The position numbers and the translations under genes are program-made. This document shows positions 1 through 8,099 of a stretch of DNA of 40,928 nucleotides, piece after piece (positions within the stretch are counted from its first letter, which is position 1; each line of letters begins with the position of its first letter). Source of the DNA: Mesorhizobium sp. (GTDB taxonomy: Bacteria; Pseudomonadota; Alphaproteobacteria; Rhizobiales; Rhizobiaceae); contig SAQR01000056.1 of the NCBI GenBank assembly GCA_004020365.1, positions 1 to 40,928 on the forward strand, given 5' to 3'. A model generated the notes under the pieces. It did not search any database and was not told the origin of the DNA. It was given only the letters and a program-made list of their open reading frames with translations.

Positions 1-243
1 CCGGAGAGCACGGCGTCCAATGCCGTCAGCTACACCACGCCAGTGGGCACGATCAATTGCAAAGGACTCACGGACTGCGCTGCTCACCCAGTAAGCAAAT
101 GGTGCCCCAGGAATTTTGTGGAATTCCGACGGCGCAATTATCGAAGCGCACGTAGATATACCTCCCCTTCTGATATCTGAAGTAGCTCTAGAAAGAGCGC
201 TGCCTTTATCCGCCTCATCCAATAGTCGCAAAAAAACAGTCAT
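1..243 (-). CDS. pglX: PglX second part (BREX methyltransferase C-terminal segment), restarted ORF, partial at left edge
   Basis: Reading the minus strand from an ATG at 243, 81 codons are open to the window edge with no stop. The product contains the block PGAPFAYWVSSAVRESF, which I recognise as the segment that follows the catalytic domain in PglX and related Eco57I-type adenine methyltransferases, so this is the continuation of the gene ending at 240. It lies in the -1 frame relative to that gene. The ATG overlaps the upstream TGA as ATGA, and GGAG sits 8 nt before it, which suits termination-reinitiation. In intact PglX proteins this part carries target recognition and later BREX-specific regions. 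Either the gene is truly split into two coupled polypeptides, or a one-base indel or sequencing error has broken it; the window cannot separate these. Confidence 0.75.
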   Translation of the reverse strand, partial: MTVFLRLLDEADKGSALSRATSDIRRGGISTCASIIAPSEFHKIPGAPFAYWVSSAVRESFAIDRAHWRGVADGIGRRALR

Positions 244-2141
244 GCCTGCTTCTCCAGAGTATAAGCGGCGGCTTCCACCCAAGCGTCATCCGTCACGCCT
301 AGCCCGAGGTCAGCGACAACTTCTGGCTGCGCTATACCGAGAAGGACTTCTTCTCGCCATTTTTGAAAGCTCGATAGGAAGAAGCAGGTTCTTGACGTGA
401 TTGCCCCAACTCTGCCCTTAGTTCGCGTAAGTTCCAAACCCCGCTCAACAAAAACTGCTAACAGGTCGTTTTTGCTGCGTGAATAAGCCTTGGCGAGATC
501 TGATCTGGTATTAGCGGTTAATGCTCCGAAAGGAGGATTCATCACAACCACATCGAATACCTCTTGGCAGTGGTCGATCACTCGGAGCCCTTGCAGTGCA
601 TCCTCGGCAAACATCCGCCCTTTGTAGGTGGACTGTGCCGCGCGAGCATAGTCCATAAGCGCCTCACGCAATCGCGCTTCGGCCTTCTGCCACTGCGCCG
701 TATCTTCCTTCGAGAATATCGGGCCATGTTCGCCAAAGACCCGACGGATAAGCACGGGCAATTCCTTTTCGACCTGCAGCAGTACGCCAAGCTCGGGTAG
801 GTCTTTGAGCATGAACAGCGTCTGCTCGAATAGCTCGGCATCTAGGGGATCGAGGCTATCCATGAATTGTTGGCGGAGGTCCACTTCTGGCGGGGGCGCC
901 ACCGCAGCAACCACTTTTCCCTGTCCGACTTGCGGCCGGTCTTGCGCCCGGACCCCCGCATTGTGCCATGCCCGCTGAGCGCGCAGCCATAGCGCCAGCG
1001 AGGCTATTTGGGCCGCCCGCGGATCGATGTCGACGCCATAAATATTCCGCTCGATGATTAGCCGTGGCACGTCTCGCAGAAAAGCGTCCTGACTCGCATA
1101 GGTTTGGCCTAGCGGATTCAGATGCTGACCGCCGCCTGTATCGGTATCCAGCGCGCCTGGGCCATGCGTCTGCTCCCACTCCCAGGCCTCGCGGTAGATT
1201 TCCTGGAACAGATCGAACGCATAGAGGCCGAAATGCATCGAACCGCAGGCCGGGTCGAGCAGCTTGATCGTGCGCGGATCGCGCAGCCGGCGGAGCGGCT
1301 CGGGTTTCTCATCCGGTTTCACCAGCAGATACTGGCAGCGATCGCGCATGGAGGTCTGCCCGCCTGTCCAATTAAACCAGAGCCGCCCTAGCGTGTTGTC
1401 GACCAGGAATTCCACCACATAGCGCGGGGTGAAGAACTGGTTTCGGACAGCTAGCTCGCGGCTGTTGCGCGGCGCCTGAGACGCATCGCGCATCGCTTTG
1501 CGCTCTTCCTTCGAGTTGAAATACTGGTAGATCCAGCCGATGGTCTCGTCTTCGGCCCACAAGGGCTGGATATCCGCGGCGTTGATCAGGTCGAGCACCT
1601 CAAGAAGCGCTGTCTCGTGGGGGAAAAGGCGGCCCGTCGGTGCGAAGCGGCCGAAAAGCGCGGGGAGTTCGGCCCCATAGAGGTCGAACAGGCTCAGCAG
1701 AAACACCCGGTAGGCGTCTCCGGTTTCACCCAGGGCCGTACTCACGATGCGTTGGTAAAGCTGGAAGGCCTTAGACTGATAGCCTTTGGCGACAGACTCG
1801 ATAAGCAGCCCGCGGGCCTCCATCATCCGCAGCGCGGCGAGTCGGTTAAGCGCGGTAAAGGCCTGCTCCCGTGCCATTCGATCGAGTGCGACTTTCCGTG
1901 CCTCCTCGCCCTGCTCGGTCGAGGAAGCGAGATAGTGGTCCAGGATTTCGCGCAGGATACGCGCCGTTTCGAGCCGCCGGTCATCCAGGTGCCCAAGGCT
2001 GTCAAGGCTGGCGACGGTGCCTGACTGTGGGTCGAGGCCATAGTCCTGTTGGAACTGCTGCGCGAACTCGCCAGAGAGGACGGAGCGCACATCGGTCACG
2101 AAGCGCTGCAACCGACCGCGTGTCTTGTCGTCAAAGGCCAT
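240..2141 (-). CDS. pglX: BREX adenine-specific DNA methyltransferase PglX, N-terminal and catalytic part
   Basis: This encodes 633 residues of PglX, the site-specific adenine methyltransferase that marks host DNA in BREX phage defence. The SAM-binding motif DPACGS is at about residues 296-301, GVDIDPRAAQIASLAL follows at about 369, and the catalytic NPPFG is at about 535-539. Full PglX proteins are roughly 1,100-1,200 residues, so this ORF is about half length. It ends in TGA at 240 and the family sequence resumes in another frame. I chose the ATG at 2141 over an upstream in-frame start because AAGGACGG lies just before it and it overlaps the brxC stop by 11 nt, the usual spacing for coupled genes. 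It is the fifth gene of the operon. Function of the split form is uncertain. Confidence 0.88.
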   Translation of the reverse strand: MAFDDKTRGRLQRFVTDVRSVLSGEFAQQFQQDYGLDPQSGTVASLDSLGHLDDRRLETARILREILDHYLASSTEQGEEARKVALDRMAREQAFTALNRLAALRMMEARGLLIESVAKGYQSKAFQLYQRIVSTALGETGDAYRVFLLSLFDLYGAELPALFGRFAPTGRLFPHETALLEVLDLINAADIQPLWAEDETIGWIYQYFNSKEERKAMRDASQAPRNSRELAVRNQFFTPRYVVEFLVDNTLGRLWFNWTGGQTSMRDRCQYLLVKPDEKPEPLRRLRDPRTIKLLDPACGSMHFGLYAFDLFQEIYREAWEWEQTHGPGALDTDTGGGQHLNPLGQTYASQDAFLRDVPRLIIERNIYGVDIDPRAAQIASLALWLRAQRAWHNAGVRAQDRPQVGQGKVVAAVAPPPEVDLRQQFMDSLDPLDAELFEQTLFMLKDLPELGVLLQVEKELPVLIRRVFGEHGPIFSKEDTAQWQKAEARLREALMDYARAAQSTYKGRMFAEDALQGLRVIDHCQEVFDVVVMNPPFGALTANTRSDLAKAYSRSKNDLLAVFVERGLELTRTKGRVGAITSRTCFFLSSFQKWREEVLLGIAQPEVVADLGLGVTDDAWVEAAAYTLEKQA

Positions 2142-5100
2142 ATTGTCCGTCCTTCGTGACAACAAGATCGATTTCATTTTCCGCCAGTTCGCGACGCAAG
2201 TCAGATAATGCTCTGATAAGGTCATCCAACTCTGCCAAAGTTGCGATGCGCGCGGGAACAGTTACTTGTTTCAGCCCCTTCTCCCGGAAACCAGACGAAG
2301 CGCTCTGTTGGGGAGGAGTCGGCTTCGCCGCCTGGCGGCGGGACTTCCCTTCCTGCAAGACCTTGGCCTTCGTCTCGGCAATGACGCTGTCGATATCAAA
2401 TTGGCGCGACACGAGCCGTTTGAGCCCGGTCATGTCTGGGCTGGCCGTGATGGCCAACGCCTGAATATCCGCAAGCGTGCCCGATTGTTCCTCAGCGGTC
2501 AGCTCGGACCATTCGGAAAGTAGGGACAATTCGTTCTCCGCGGCTCGGATCCGGGCCTCCTGTGAGGCCTGCATCGCTTTGACCGCCTCGGCCACCCGCC
2601 CCTCGATGGCAGTTCTGCGGGTGCTGAGGTCGGCCTTGCGCTTGAAGAATTCGTCTTGAGCCAACATGTCGGCAACGGCGTCAAGGTCCTCGCTGGCTGC
2701 ATCGCGCAGCTCCTTCGGAATGCCCGTCCCCGGCAGTTCATCAATGCCGCGCTCCAATTCACGAAGGGACTTGATAGCCTCTGCGATGCCTTGGTCGAAG
2801 GCCAGCTTTGCAGCTAGAGCCCATTTCAAGCCGTCATACATCGGCGACTGTTCCGCGCCGAACCGTTGCGGGGCGTCGGAAGCGTCAGAAAGCAGCATGT
2901 CGGTTATCTGCTGGTTTGCCGATCGCGCCGTCTCCACTCCGGCCAGGCCAAGTGCCCGAAGCCGTTCCTCTAGTGGAGCAAGCTTATGTTGCAGTGATGG
3001 AAGGAGCTTCTGGGCTGCCTTGCCAATGTCTTCCTCGAGCGGAACAACCGACTCGCCGGAGAGGTCGGTCAGGCGCTGCGCAGCGCGAGCGAGCACTTCA
3101 ATAGAGGGTCGATCGTTGCGCAACGCCACGCCGACAGACTTGAACGTATTATTGGTCTTAAGCGCCTCAATGGCCTGCTGGCCTGTCACCGTGACTTCTC
3201 GGCCGGAAACCTTCAACTTCACCTCGCCTGCGATAAGGAGGGCGGCGACCATGTAGCGAACGGTGTCAGGTGACCAGCCGAAGGGCGCATCGGAGAAGAC
3301 ATCCAGCAGCTTCTTACCTTCCACCGTACCGTTTCGCTCGATGTAGTCCTTGATGCTGACGAGGCCCTTATGGTCGGTCTTGATGGTTGGATTGCCGCCT
3401 ACGACATGGACAAAGCCAAGAGGATCGATCTGCGATGTAACCGCCCTCAGGTTCGGCAGACGGAGGAATTTTTCCGCGAGATCCGTCCCGACGCGCTCAG
3501 GTGCTTCCTGATAACGGTCGAACACGCGCTCCGCCACTTCCGTCAGGTGCTTCTTGCATGCAGTGACAAGGGACCGGTCAAGACTGTCTACCGCCGTCAC
3601 CTTACCGCGAAATACAAAGGATCCATGCGTTAGCCCACGAATGACTTTTTGGGCAAGCTCGGAGGTCAGACGAGACGCGCGATCGATCTGGCTTTGGCAG
3701 TATTCTTTGACCTCCCGATCTGGGTCATGCCTGTGCAATTCGGCGATGCGTTGGCATCGGCAAATTTCCGCGACAAGGTCGTCGGCCTCAGGGGATCGTC
3801 TGGCAAGCAGGTAGATCAAGCTTTCAGACGATTTGTGTCGTGACTCGTTTGTGAGGCGCCCTTTTTCTCCATCGTAGTCGGTCGGATCAGCGAACGATAC
3901 GACGGTCTGGACCGTTTCCCGTTCCCCGGCCAGGGAGGTTTGCTGGCCACCGGACAGATGTTTGAGCCCCGTCGTTACCGACAACGATCCGTGGAGCCTG
4001 ACACTAGGCAGCGGCTCGAAGATCTCTCTCAAGGCCTCATTGAAGACTCGCCGAAGATCGGGCGAGCGAGGAACAAGCTGGGCTCGTTCCTGCTCTACGT
4101 CGTTTAGCTTCTCGCTGAAAAACCGGAGCGACCTGTCCTTCTCGCCCAGGGGGACGATAGGGTCTTTGAGCAGCCGGTCTACCGCCTCCTTTACCTTGTC
4201 CGCCAATGAAGCGGCGGCGACCGCAGGCTGCATCAGCGCGGCAACGTTTTCCATCGTCACCGGCAGATTGCTGAGTATCTGGAGAATTGCGACGGTCTTG
4301 CCCACACCCTGGCAAAACACGTCATCGGAAAAGCGAATGAGGACCTTCTCGACTGCTTGGTGGACCGATGGGAAGGCACGCCGGATGTCCTTGTCCAGAG
4401 CATCGTAGAGCGTCACCGTGGTGGCGAGCCATCCGACTTCTCGGTCCGCAACGGGCTTCAGCGATCCGGCTCCCTCGACCAGAATGTCTTGGATGACTTT
4501 GATCGCCGACCGAAGACCGATGCCGCCGGTCGACTTGGCGAGGGCGCCAAGCAAGTGCATGAGAATATCAAAGTGGGCCGGCAGGAAGGGGTAGAGGTTC
4601 GTGAAAGTTTCTCGATCGAAGCCGGAGTCATAGAACTTGGCATCTGTCAGCTTGGTATGCTGGCGAAGAGCCGGCCCATGGCGGTCAAATAGGGCGCCAA
4701 GTTCTGTTGAACCTGCCGAAGACTTACCAAGGAGGCGTTGTATGCAGATTTCTTTGATGTCGCTCGACTCGAGCGCGACCGTGATCGGGAAGCGATCTTT
4801 CAGTTTATAAAGTTCGGGTGAGTTGATCGCCGCTCTAGGGTCGTCTTCGGTTAGTGTCTGCTGCGCCGTCCCGACAATCCACACCTTGCCGCCACCCAAG
4901 TCCTTAAGGTTCTGGGCTAAGCCTTGGAGATCGAGGATCTTGGTCTGCTGGCTGCCTACGTATTGGCCAATTTCGTCAATGACGAAGATGATGTGTTCTT
5001 TTCCCGACGCCTCGCGCACGACGTCGATCATCTCCTGGACCCGGTCGTCCATCAGATAGATGGTATCGCCGGTGGCAGTGGTGAACGCCTGCTCCGTACG

Positions 5101-5766
5101 GAAGAGGTTGGGGTACAGCTTGTGAGCGATCCGAGGAACGACGCTGTCCACGACCAACTCATCGTTCCTGTAGTTGGCCCATTCCTCGCCGGTCTCGTCG
5201 CGGAACGCCTGCTCAAACTCCAAATATCGGCCTTCCTTCCGGAGCCGGCGTTCAAGAGCGGCGACTTTGAGGTTTCGGGAGTAGCCGGCATATTGGAGGA
5301 CTTTGTAGTATAGGACGGTGGAAACCTCCGCGAGGGACGCGCCGGCAATCTGCTCGCTCGCCAGGTCAAGCATGACGACCGCGGCCGGGAAGCTGGCCAC
5401 CAGCTTTGACAGCAGGGCTTTGGTGGTCGGACGACGGAGCCTGTCTTGCAGGTGCCGCAGAAACGGCCTTCCACCTATCGCGACTCGTTCATCAAAGGCG
5501 AGGCCGAAGTACTTGGTGAAGGAGCTCTTGCCCGAACCATAGAAGCCCGAAACCCACACGCCGATCTCGTGGCTGGAGCCGGCTTCCATCGCTGCGTGCA
5601 TCTTTTCCAGGAGCTGCTCCAGCTGCTGCTCGATGCTATCAGTGACGATGTATTCAGAGATCTCCGCCTGCAGGCGCTGCTCTTGGGAGGCCTGATAGGT
5701 GATAACCTTCTCGATGGTGCGATGGATGTCCTTGCCTGTATCGAAGAGGGTACGGATCTGAGGCAT
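2131..5766 (-). CDS. brxC: BREX P-loop ATPase BrxC
   Basis: This is a 1,211-residue BrxC, the large ATPase present in nearly all BREX systems and needed for both phage restriction and methylation. A Walker A motif GFYGSGKSS lies at about residues 74-82, and a Walker B-like HIIFVIDEIG at about 258-267. The N-terminal block beginning PQIRTLFDTGKDI is typical of the family, and length matches. The C-terminal half is helical with coiled-coil character (about 900-1150). The ATG at 5766 is preceded by AGGAAACGCT. The gene follows brxB after 28 nt and overlaps pglX by 11 nt. No frameshift or missing motif was seen. Confidence 0.93.
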   Translation of the reverse strand: MPQIRTLFDTGKDIHRTIEKVITYQASQEQRLQAEISEYIVTDSIEQQLEQLLEKMHAAMEAGSSHEIGVWVSGFYGSGKSSFTKYFGLAFDERVAIGGRPFLRHLQDRLRRPTTKALLSKLVASFPAAVVMLDLASEQIAGASLAEVSTVLYYKVLQYAGYSRNLKVAALERRLRKEGRYLEFEQAFRDETGEEWANYRNDELVVDSVVPRIAHKLYPNLFRTEQAFTTATGDTIYLMDDRVQEMIDVVREASGKEHIIFVIDEIGQYVGSQQTKILDLQGLAQNLKDLGGGKVWIVGTAQQTLTEDDPRAAINSPELYKLKDRFPITVALESSDIKEICIQRLLGKSSAGSTELGALFDRHGPALRQHTKLTDAKFYDSGFDRETFTNLYPFLPAHFDILMHLLGALAKSTGGIGLRSAIKVIQDILVEGAGSLKPVADREVGWLATTVTLYDALDKDIRRAFPSVHQAVEKVLIRFSDDVFCQGVGKTVAILQILSNLPVTMENVAALMQPAVAAASLADKVKEAVDRLLKDPIVPLGEKDRSLRFFSEKLNDVEQERAQLVPRSPDLRRVFNEALREIFEPLPSVRLHGSLSVTTGLKHLSGGQQTSLAGERETVQTVVSFADPTDYDGEKGRLTNESRHKSSESLIYLLARRSPEADDLVAEICRCQRIAELHRHDPDREVKEYCQSQIDRASRLTSELAQKVIRGLTHGSFVFRGKVTAVDSLDRSLVTACKKHLTEVAERVFDRYQEAPERVGTDLAEKFLRLPNLRAVTSQIDPLGFVHVVGGNPTIKTDHKGLVSIKDYIERNGTVEGKKLLDVFSDAPFGWSPDTVRYMVAALLIAGEVKLKVSGREVTVTGQQAIEALKTNNTFKSVGVALRNDRPSIEVLARAAQRLTDLSGESVVPLEEDIGKAAQKLLPSLQHKLAPLEERLRALGLAGVETARSANQQITDMLLSDASDAPQRFGAEQSPMYDGLKWALAAKLAFDQGIAEAIKSLRELERGIDELPGTGIPKELRDAASEDLDAVADMLAQDEFFKRKADLSTRRTAIEGRVAEAVKAMQASQEARIRAAENELSLLSEWSELTAEEQSGTLADIQALAITASPDMTGLKRLVSRQFDIDSVIAETKAKVLQEGKSRRQAAKPTPPQQSASSGFREKGLKQVTVPARIATLAELDDLIRALSDLRRELAENEIDLVVTKDGQYGL

Positions 5767-5794
5767 AGCGTTTCCTGTCGAATGTCTTTTTGTG

Positions 5795-6370
5795 TCAGCC
5801 GCCGACGTGCACGGAGCGATAGTTGCCGTCTTCGGGATAGAAGCCGAGAAACCTCAGCCTCGTCTTTCCTGTTCGAGTGCCTGGATACAGGAAGACTGTG
5901 GGGACGTGGAATTTGCCCTGAAGTTGCGCCTCGATCGCCCCAATTCGCAGATATGGGTGAAGTGCCTGAAGATCCGTCACCAGCATGATAGTCGACGACT
6001 GACCCTGCAGGGCGTTGAGCCGCTCTTCCAGCCGTGACTGGAGGCGTCCCTGGGAAGTGAGAGCGTTGGCAAGCGCCGTGTTGGTCCGCCCCCAGGAAAG
6101 GGGATCCTTGCGATCGGCCTCAAGCCAGACCTTGCGGAGCGGCGCCTTGGCAAGGATGTCGGCTATGTGCTTGGCGATGGAAAAAGTCTCGACCTGCCAG
6201 CCCGCATTGGCCAACTTTGACGTCCAAGCGGGCATGAGTTGCTTCACCTCGAGGAGTTGGTTCGGGTGAAAGACCAGATAGAAGATCGGCTCGAAGCTCG
6301 CATGCGCGAATTCTCGGCCAGCCTCAACCCGGCGGATCAACTCATCGAAGTCAGCCGTCAGAGAGGACAT
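5795..6370 (-). CDS. brxB: BREX protein BrxB (DUF1788)
   Basis: The 191-residue product matches BrxB/DUF1788 in size and sequence: it opens with TADFDELIRRVEAG, has FYLVFHPNQL at about residues 28-37, and ends with a conserved FLYPGTRTGKTRLRFLGF-like segment. BrxB is a small essential component of several BREX types; its biochemical role is not established. I prefer the ATG at 6370 to the TTG at 6376 because GGAGGAAC lies 6-9 nt upstream of the ATG. The start falls inside brxA, a 20-nt overlap that implies translational coupling. Confidence 0.9.
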   Translation of the reverse strand: MSSLTADFDELIRRVEAGREFAHASFEPIFYLVFHPNQLLEVKQLMPAWTSKLANAGWQVETFSIAKHIADILAKAPLRKVWLEADRKDPLSWGRTNTALANALTSQGRLQSRLEERLNALQGQSSTIMLVTDLQALHPYLRIGAIEAQLQGKFHVPTVFLYPGTRTGKTRLRFLGFYPEDGNYRSVHVGG

Positions 6371-7139
6371 CGGCAAGTTCCTCCATCGACTTGTGTTTCC
6401 ACGACACCTGCGTGATACCTCCCGCCGACTGCACGATCAGTTCACCGCGCAAGGACAGGCGTTTCAGCTCGCCTAGTGCATCTTCCGGCTCAAGCCCGAA
6501 GAGCGTCCAGTCAGCGTTGCGGAGCAGCGCGTTGTCGCCAATCCCCCGAAAATGGAGATCATGAGCCAGGACAGAAGCGACATTTGGCGTGATGCGAAAT
6601 GTGCTGAGCGGCCTTCCGCCGCCCTTCATAGGCCCAAGCAGCCCGAAATCAGCGCACGCGCCCAGGAGGTAGCTTGCAACGCGAATGACTGTAGACTCGG
6701 ACCATCTGCTGGTAGTCCGCCCATCCGATACGGCTGAAGAGACAAATCGTAGCGAGTCCGCCTTTGATATCGAGCTTCCACCCGCTGAGTAAAGAGGCCA
6801 ATAAACTTGACGAACGAAGTCGCCGAGGACCATGTTTGCCCGGCACGTGAACAGGAAGCAGAGTGAGCGGAAGTCGTCCTTGGAGATGGTTCCGGAAACA
6901 GCTTTGAGCAGCCGGGCGGGCATCGCGCTGTCGACCAAGTACCTTGGACGAAAGGCCTCTAAAATCAGGTTTCGCAAACGACGAGCCGTCATGCCAGGAA
7001 AATCACCTGTGACCAGGGCAGCCTTGACCAAGTCGTTGCCTGTCATGTTGGGTTCCCACACTGCAAGCAGCTTCAAGGTCTCAGGCACAATGCCGAGCCC
7101 TGCCTGCAGTTGAGTGGTATACTTCTGCCCTTCATTCAT
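6351..7139 (-). CDS. brxA: BREX protein BrxA (DUF1819)
   Basis: A 262-residue protein of the BrxA/DUF1819 family: an N-terminal segment QLQAGLGIVPETLKLL, a basic helical centre, and a C-terminal winged-helix-like part ending in a conserved ITQVSWKHKSMEELADVL block. Known BrxA proteins bind DNA and are small accessory components of BREX. The ATG overlaps the brxE TGA as ATGA, and the 3' end overlaps brxB by 20 nt. Length is close to family norm, although BrxA proteins of type 1 are shorter (about 200). Confidence 0.87.
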   Translation of the reverse strand: MNEGQKYTTQLQAGLGIVPETLKLLAVWEPNMTGNDLVKAALVTGDFPGMTARRLRNLILEAFRPRYLVDSAMPARLLKAVSGTISKDDFRSLCFLFTCRANMVLGDFVRQVYWPLYSAGGSSISKADSLRFVSSAVSDGRTTSRWSESTVIRVASYLLGACADFGLLGPMKGGGRPLSTFRITPNVASVLAHDLHFRGIGDNALLRNADWTLFGLEPEDALGELKRLSLRGELIVQSAGGITQVSWKHKSMEELADVLSDG

Positions 7140-7657
7140 CGGGCGTCATTGAAATACGGAAAACACTGAACGCCTGCGGAGAACGCGGAGAGATACAAAG
7201 ACGCCACCTCTGCTATCCAACCCGGCTCGTCAAGCGTAGCAGCCGCCCCCACCAATGCCGGGCCTGACCTTGCCGTGGCCGGTTTGTCCGCAAGCTGCTC
7301 GAGTGTCGCTCTGGGTTGGTCAGCGGAAAAGGTTTCGTCCACCAACTCTCGACCCATCGTTTGCACCCGGTCGAAGAGTCTTTGCTCCATACTTTCAGGG
7401 AGGCGGAAAGGGTGAAAGGCACGCCCGACACCGATGCGCTCGTCATGCACACGCCTCGCGGACTCTACGACACCTTCGTATCGTGCCTGCGACGACTTCG
7501 ACCCGAACACCGGCATAAGAAAGGCAGAACTCGTCGGGGACATGAAGCCCGACTGCCACCATCCAGCGGCATCCCGTTCCCCAAGACAGCCAACTGCTAA
7601 TCGTAGGGAAATAATCCGTATCTCCGTGAGTTCGTCTGATTTGAGAATGCCGCTCAT
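7136..7657 (-). CDS. brxE: BREX protein BrxE, type 6 marker
   Basis: A 173-residue protein in the position and of the size of BrxE, a protein known mainly from type 6 BREX loci, where it precedes brxA. Visible features are the N-terminal RIISLRLAVGCLGERDAAGWW and a C-terminal YLSAFSAGVQCFPYF block. No enzymatic motif can be seen, and no function is known for the family. The ATG at 7657 is preceded by AGGACC about 9 nt upstream. It is the first identifiable gene of the BREX operon and overlaps brxA by 4 nt. The assignment rests on recognition of the family plus the gene order. Confidence 0.8.
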   Translation of the reverse strand: MSGILKSDELTEIRIISLRLAVGCLGERDAAGWWQSGFMSPTSSAFLMPVFGSKSSQARYEGVVESARRVHDERIGVGRAFHPFRLPESMEQRLFDRVQTMGRELVDETFSADQPRATLEQLADKPATARSGPALVGAAATLDEPGWIAEVASLYLSAFSAGVQCFPYFNDAR

Positions 7658-8099
7658 TCACTTTTGGTCCTGTGGTTTCTCGTCGACGCACCAGCCGGGC
7701 AATCGTGATTCGGCGCGAATGCCCGTAGCCGCATAGTCGATAGTGCGATCTAACGATTGGCAGCGCGACGGCGCAATATCAGCTCCGGCCGGTGGTGAAT
7801 TCTGGCGCAACCTCTGCCGACGTCATCTGAGATAGAGCGTTCAGCTCATTGGACGTTTGGTTCATAGCCACTCCCCCTTGCGGCAGTTGGAAGCGACGAG
7901 TTGCACCCGTCGTACTCACTACCAAAATCCGTATCCCCGCGGACCACTAGGGCAAACTGCTCGCAAAGTGCCCATAAAAGTGAATAGCCGAGGGGACCAC
8001 CGTGTTCAACCGCCGGTTCACCTGGTTAGACCGACAGCGCGATTAGACAATCGACAGCAATCGCTTTCTAGGCGGCCTGACCTGCAAATGATAGTCGGC
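7658..8099 (-). other. 442-bp intergenic region upstream of the BREX operon
   Basis: Apart from the 28-codon ORF at 7779-7865 there is no credible gene. On the minus strand a loose sigma-70-like pair, TTGAAC (8009-8004) and TATTCA (7986-7981), is separated by 17 nt and could drive the leader ORF and brxE; the -10 match is poor. No transcription regulator gene, insertion-sequence end or clear terminator was found here. Confidence 0.4.
7779..7865 (-). CDS. 28-codon leader-like small ORF upstream of brxE
   Basis: A short ORF begins with ATG at 7865, preceded by the purine-rich AAGGGGGAG with a 6-nt gap, one of the best ribosome binding sites in the island. It encodes MNQTSNELNALSQMTSAEVA followed by PEFTTGRS. 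It ends 121 nt before the brxE start and points the same way. It could be a leader peptide, a small component gene, or the remnant 5' end of a longer gene. No family is recognised. Confidence 0.35.
   Translation of the reverse strand: MNQTSNELNALSQMTSAEVAPEFTTGRS

Noticed and set aside
230-236. Run of seven A residues near the pglX break as the slippage site
   Set aside because: On the coding strand the run lies after the TGA at 242-240, so slippage there cannot rejoin the frames.
116-400. 94-codon plus-strand ORF
   Set aside because: It overlaps the clear PglX coding sequence on the other strand, and its product shows no family features.
7860-8099. Possible insertion-sequence remnant before brxE
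   Set aside because: I could find no terminal inverted repeats, target duplication or transposase fragment.
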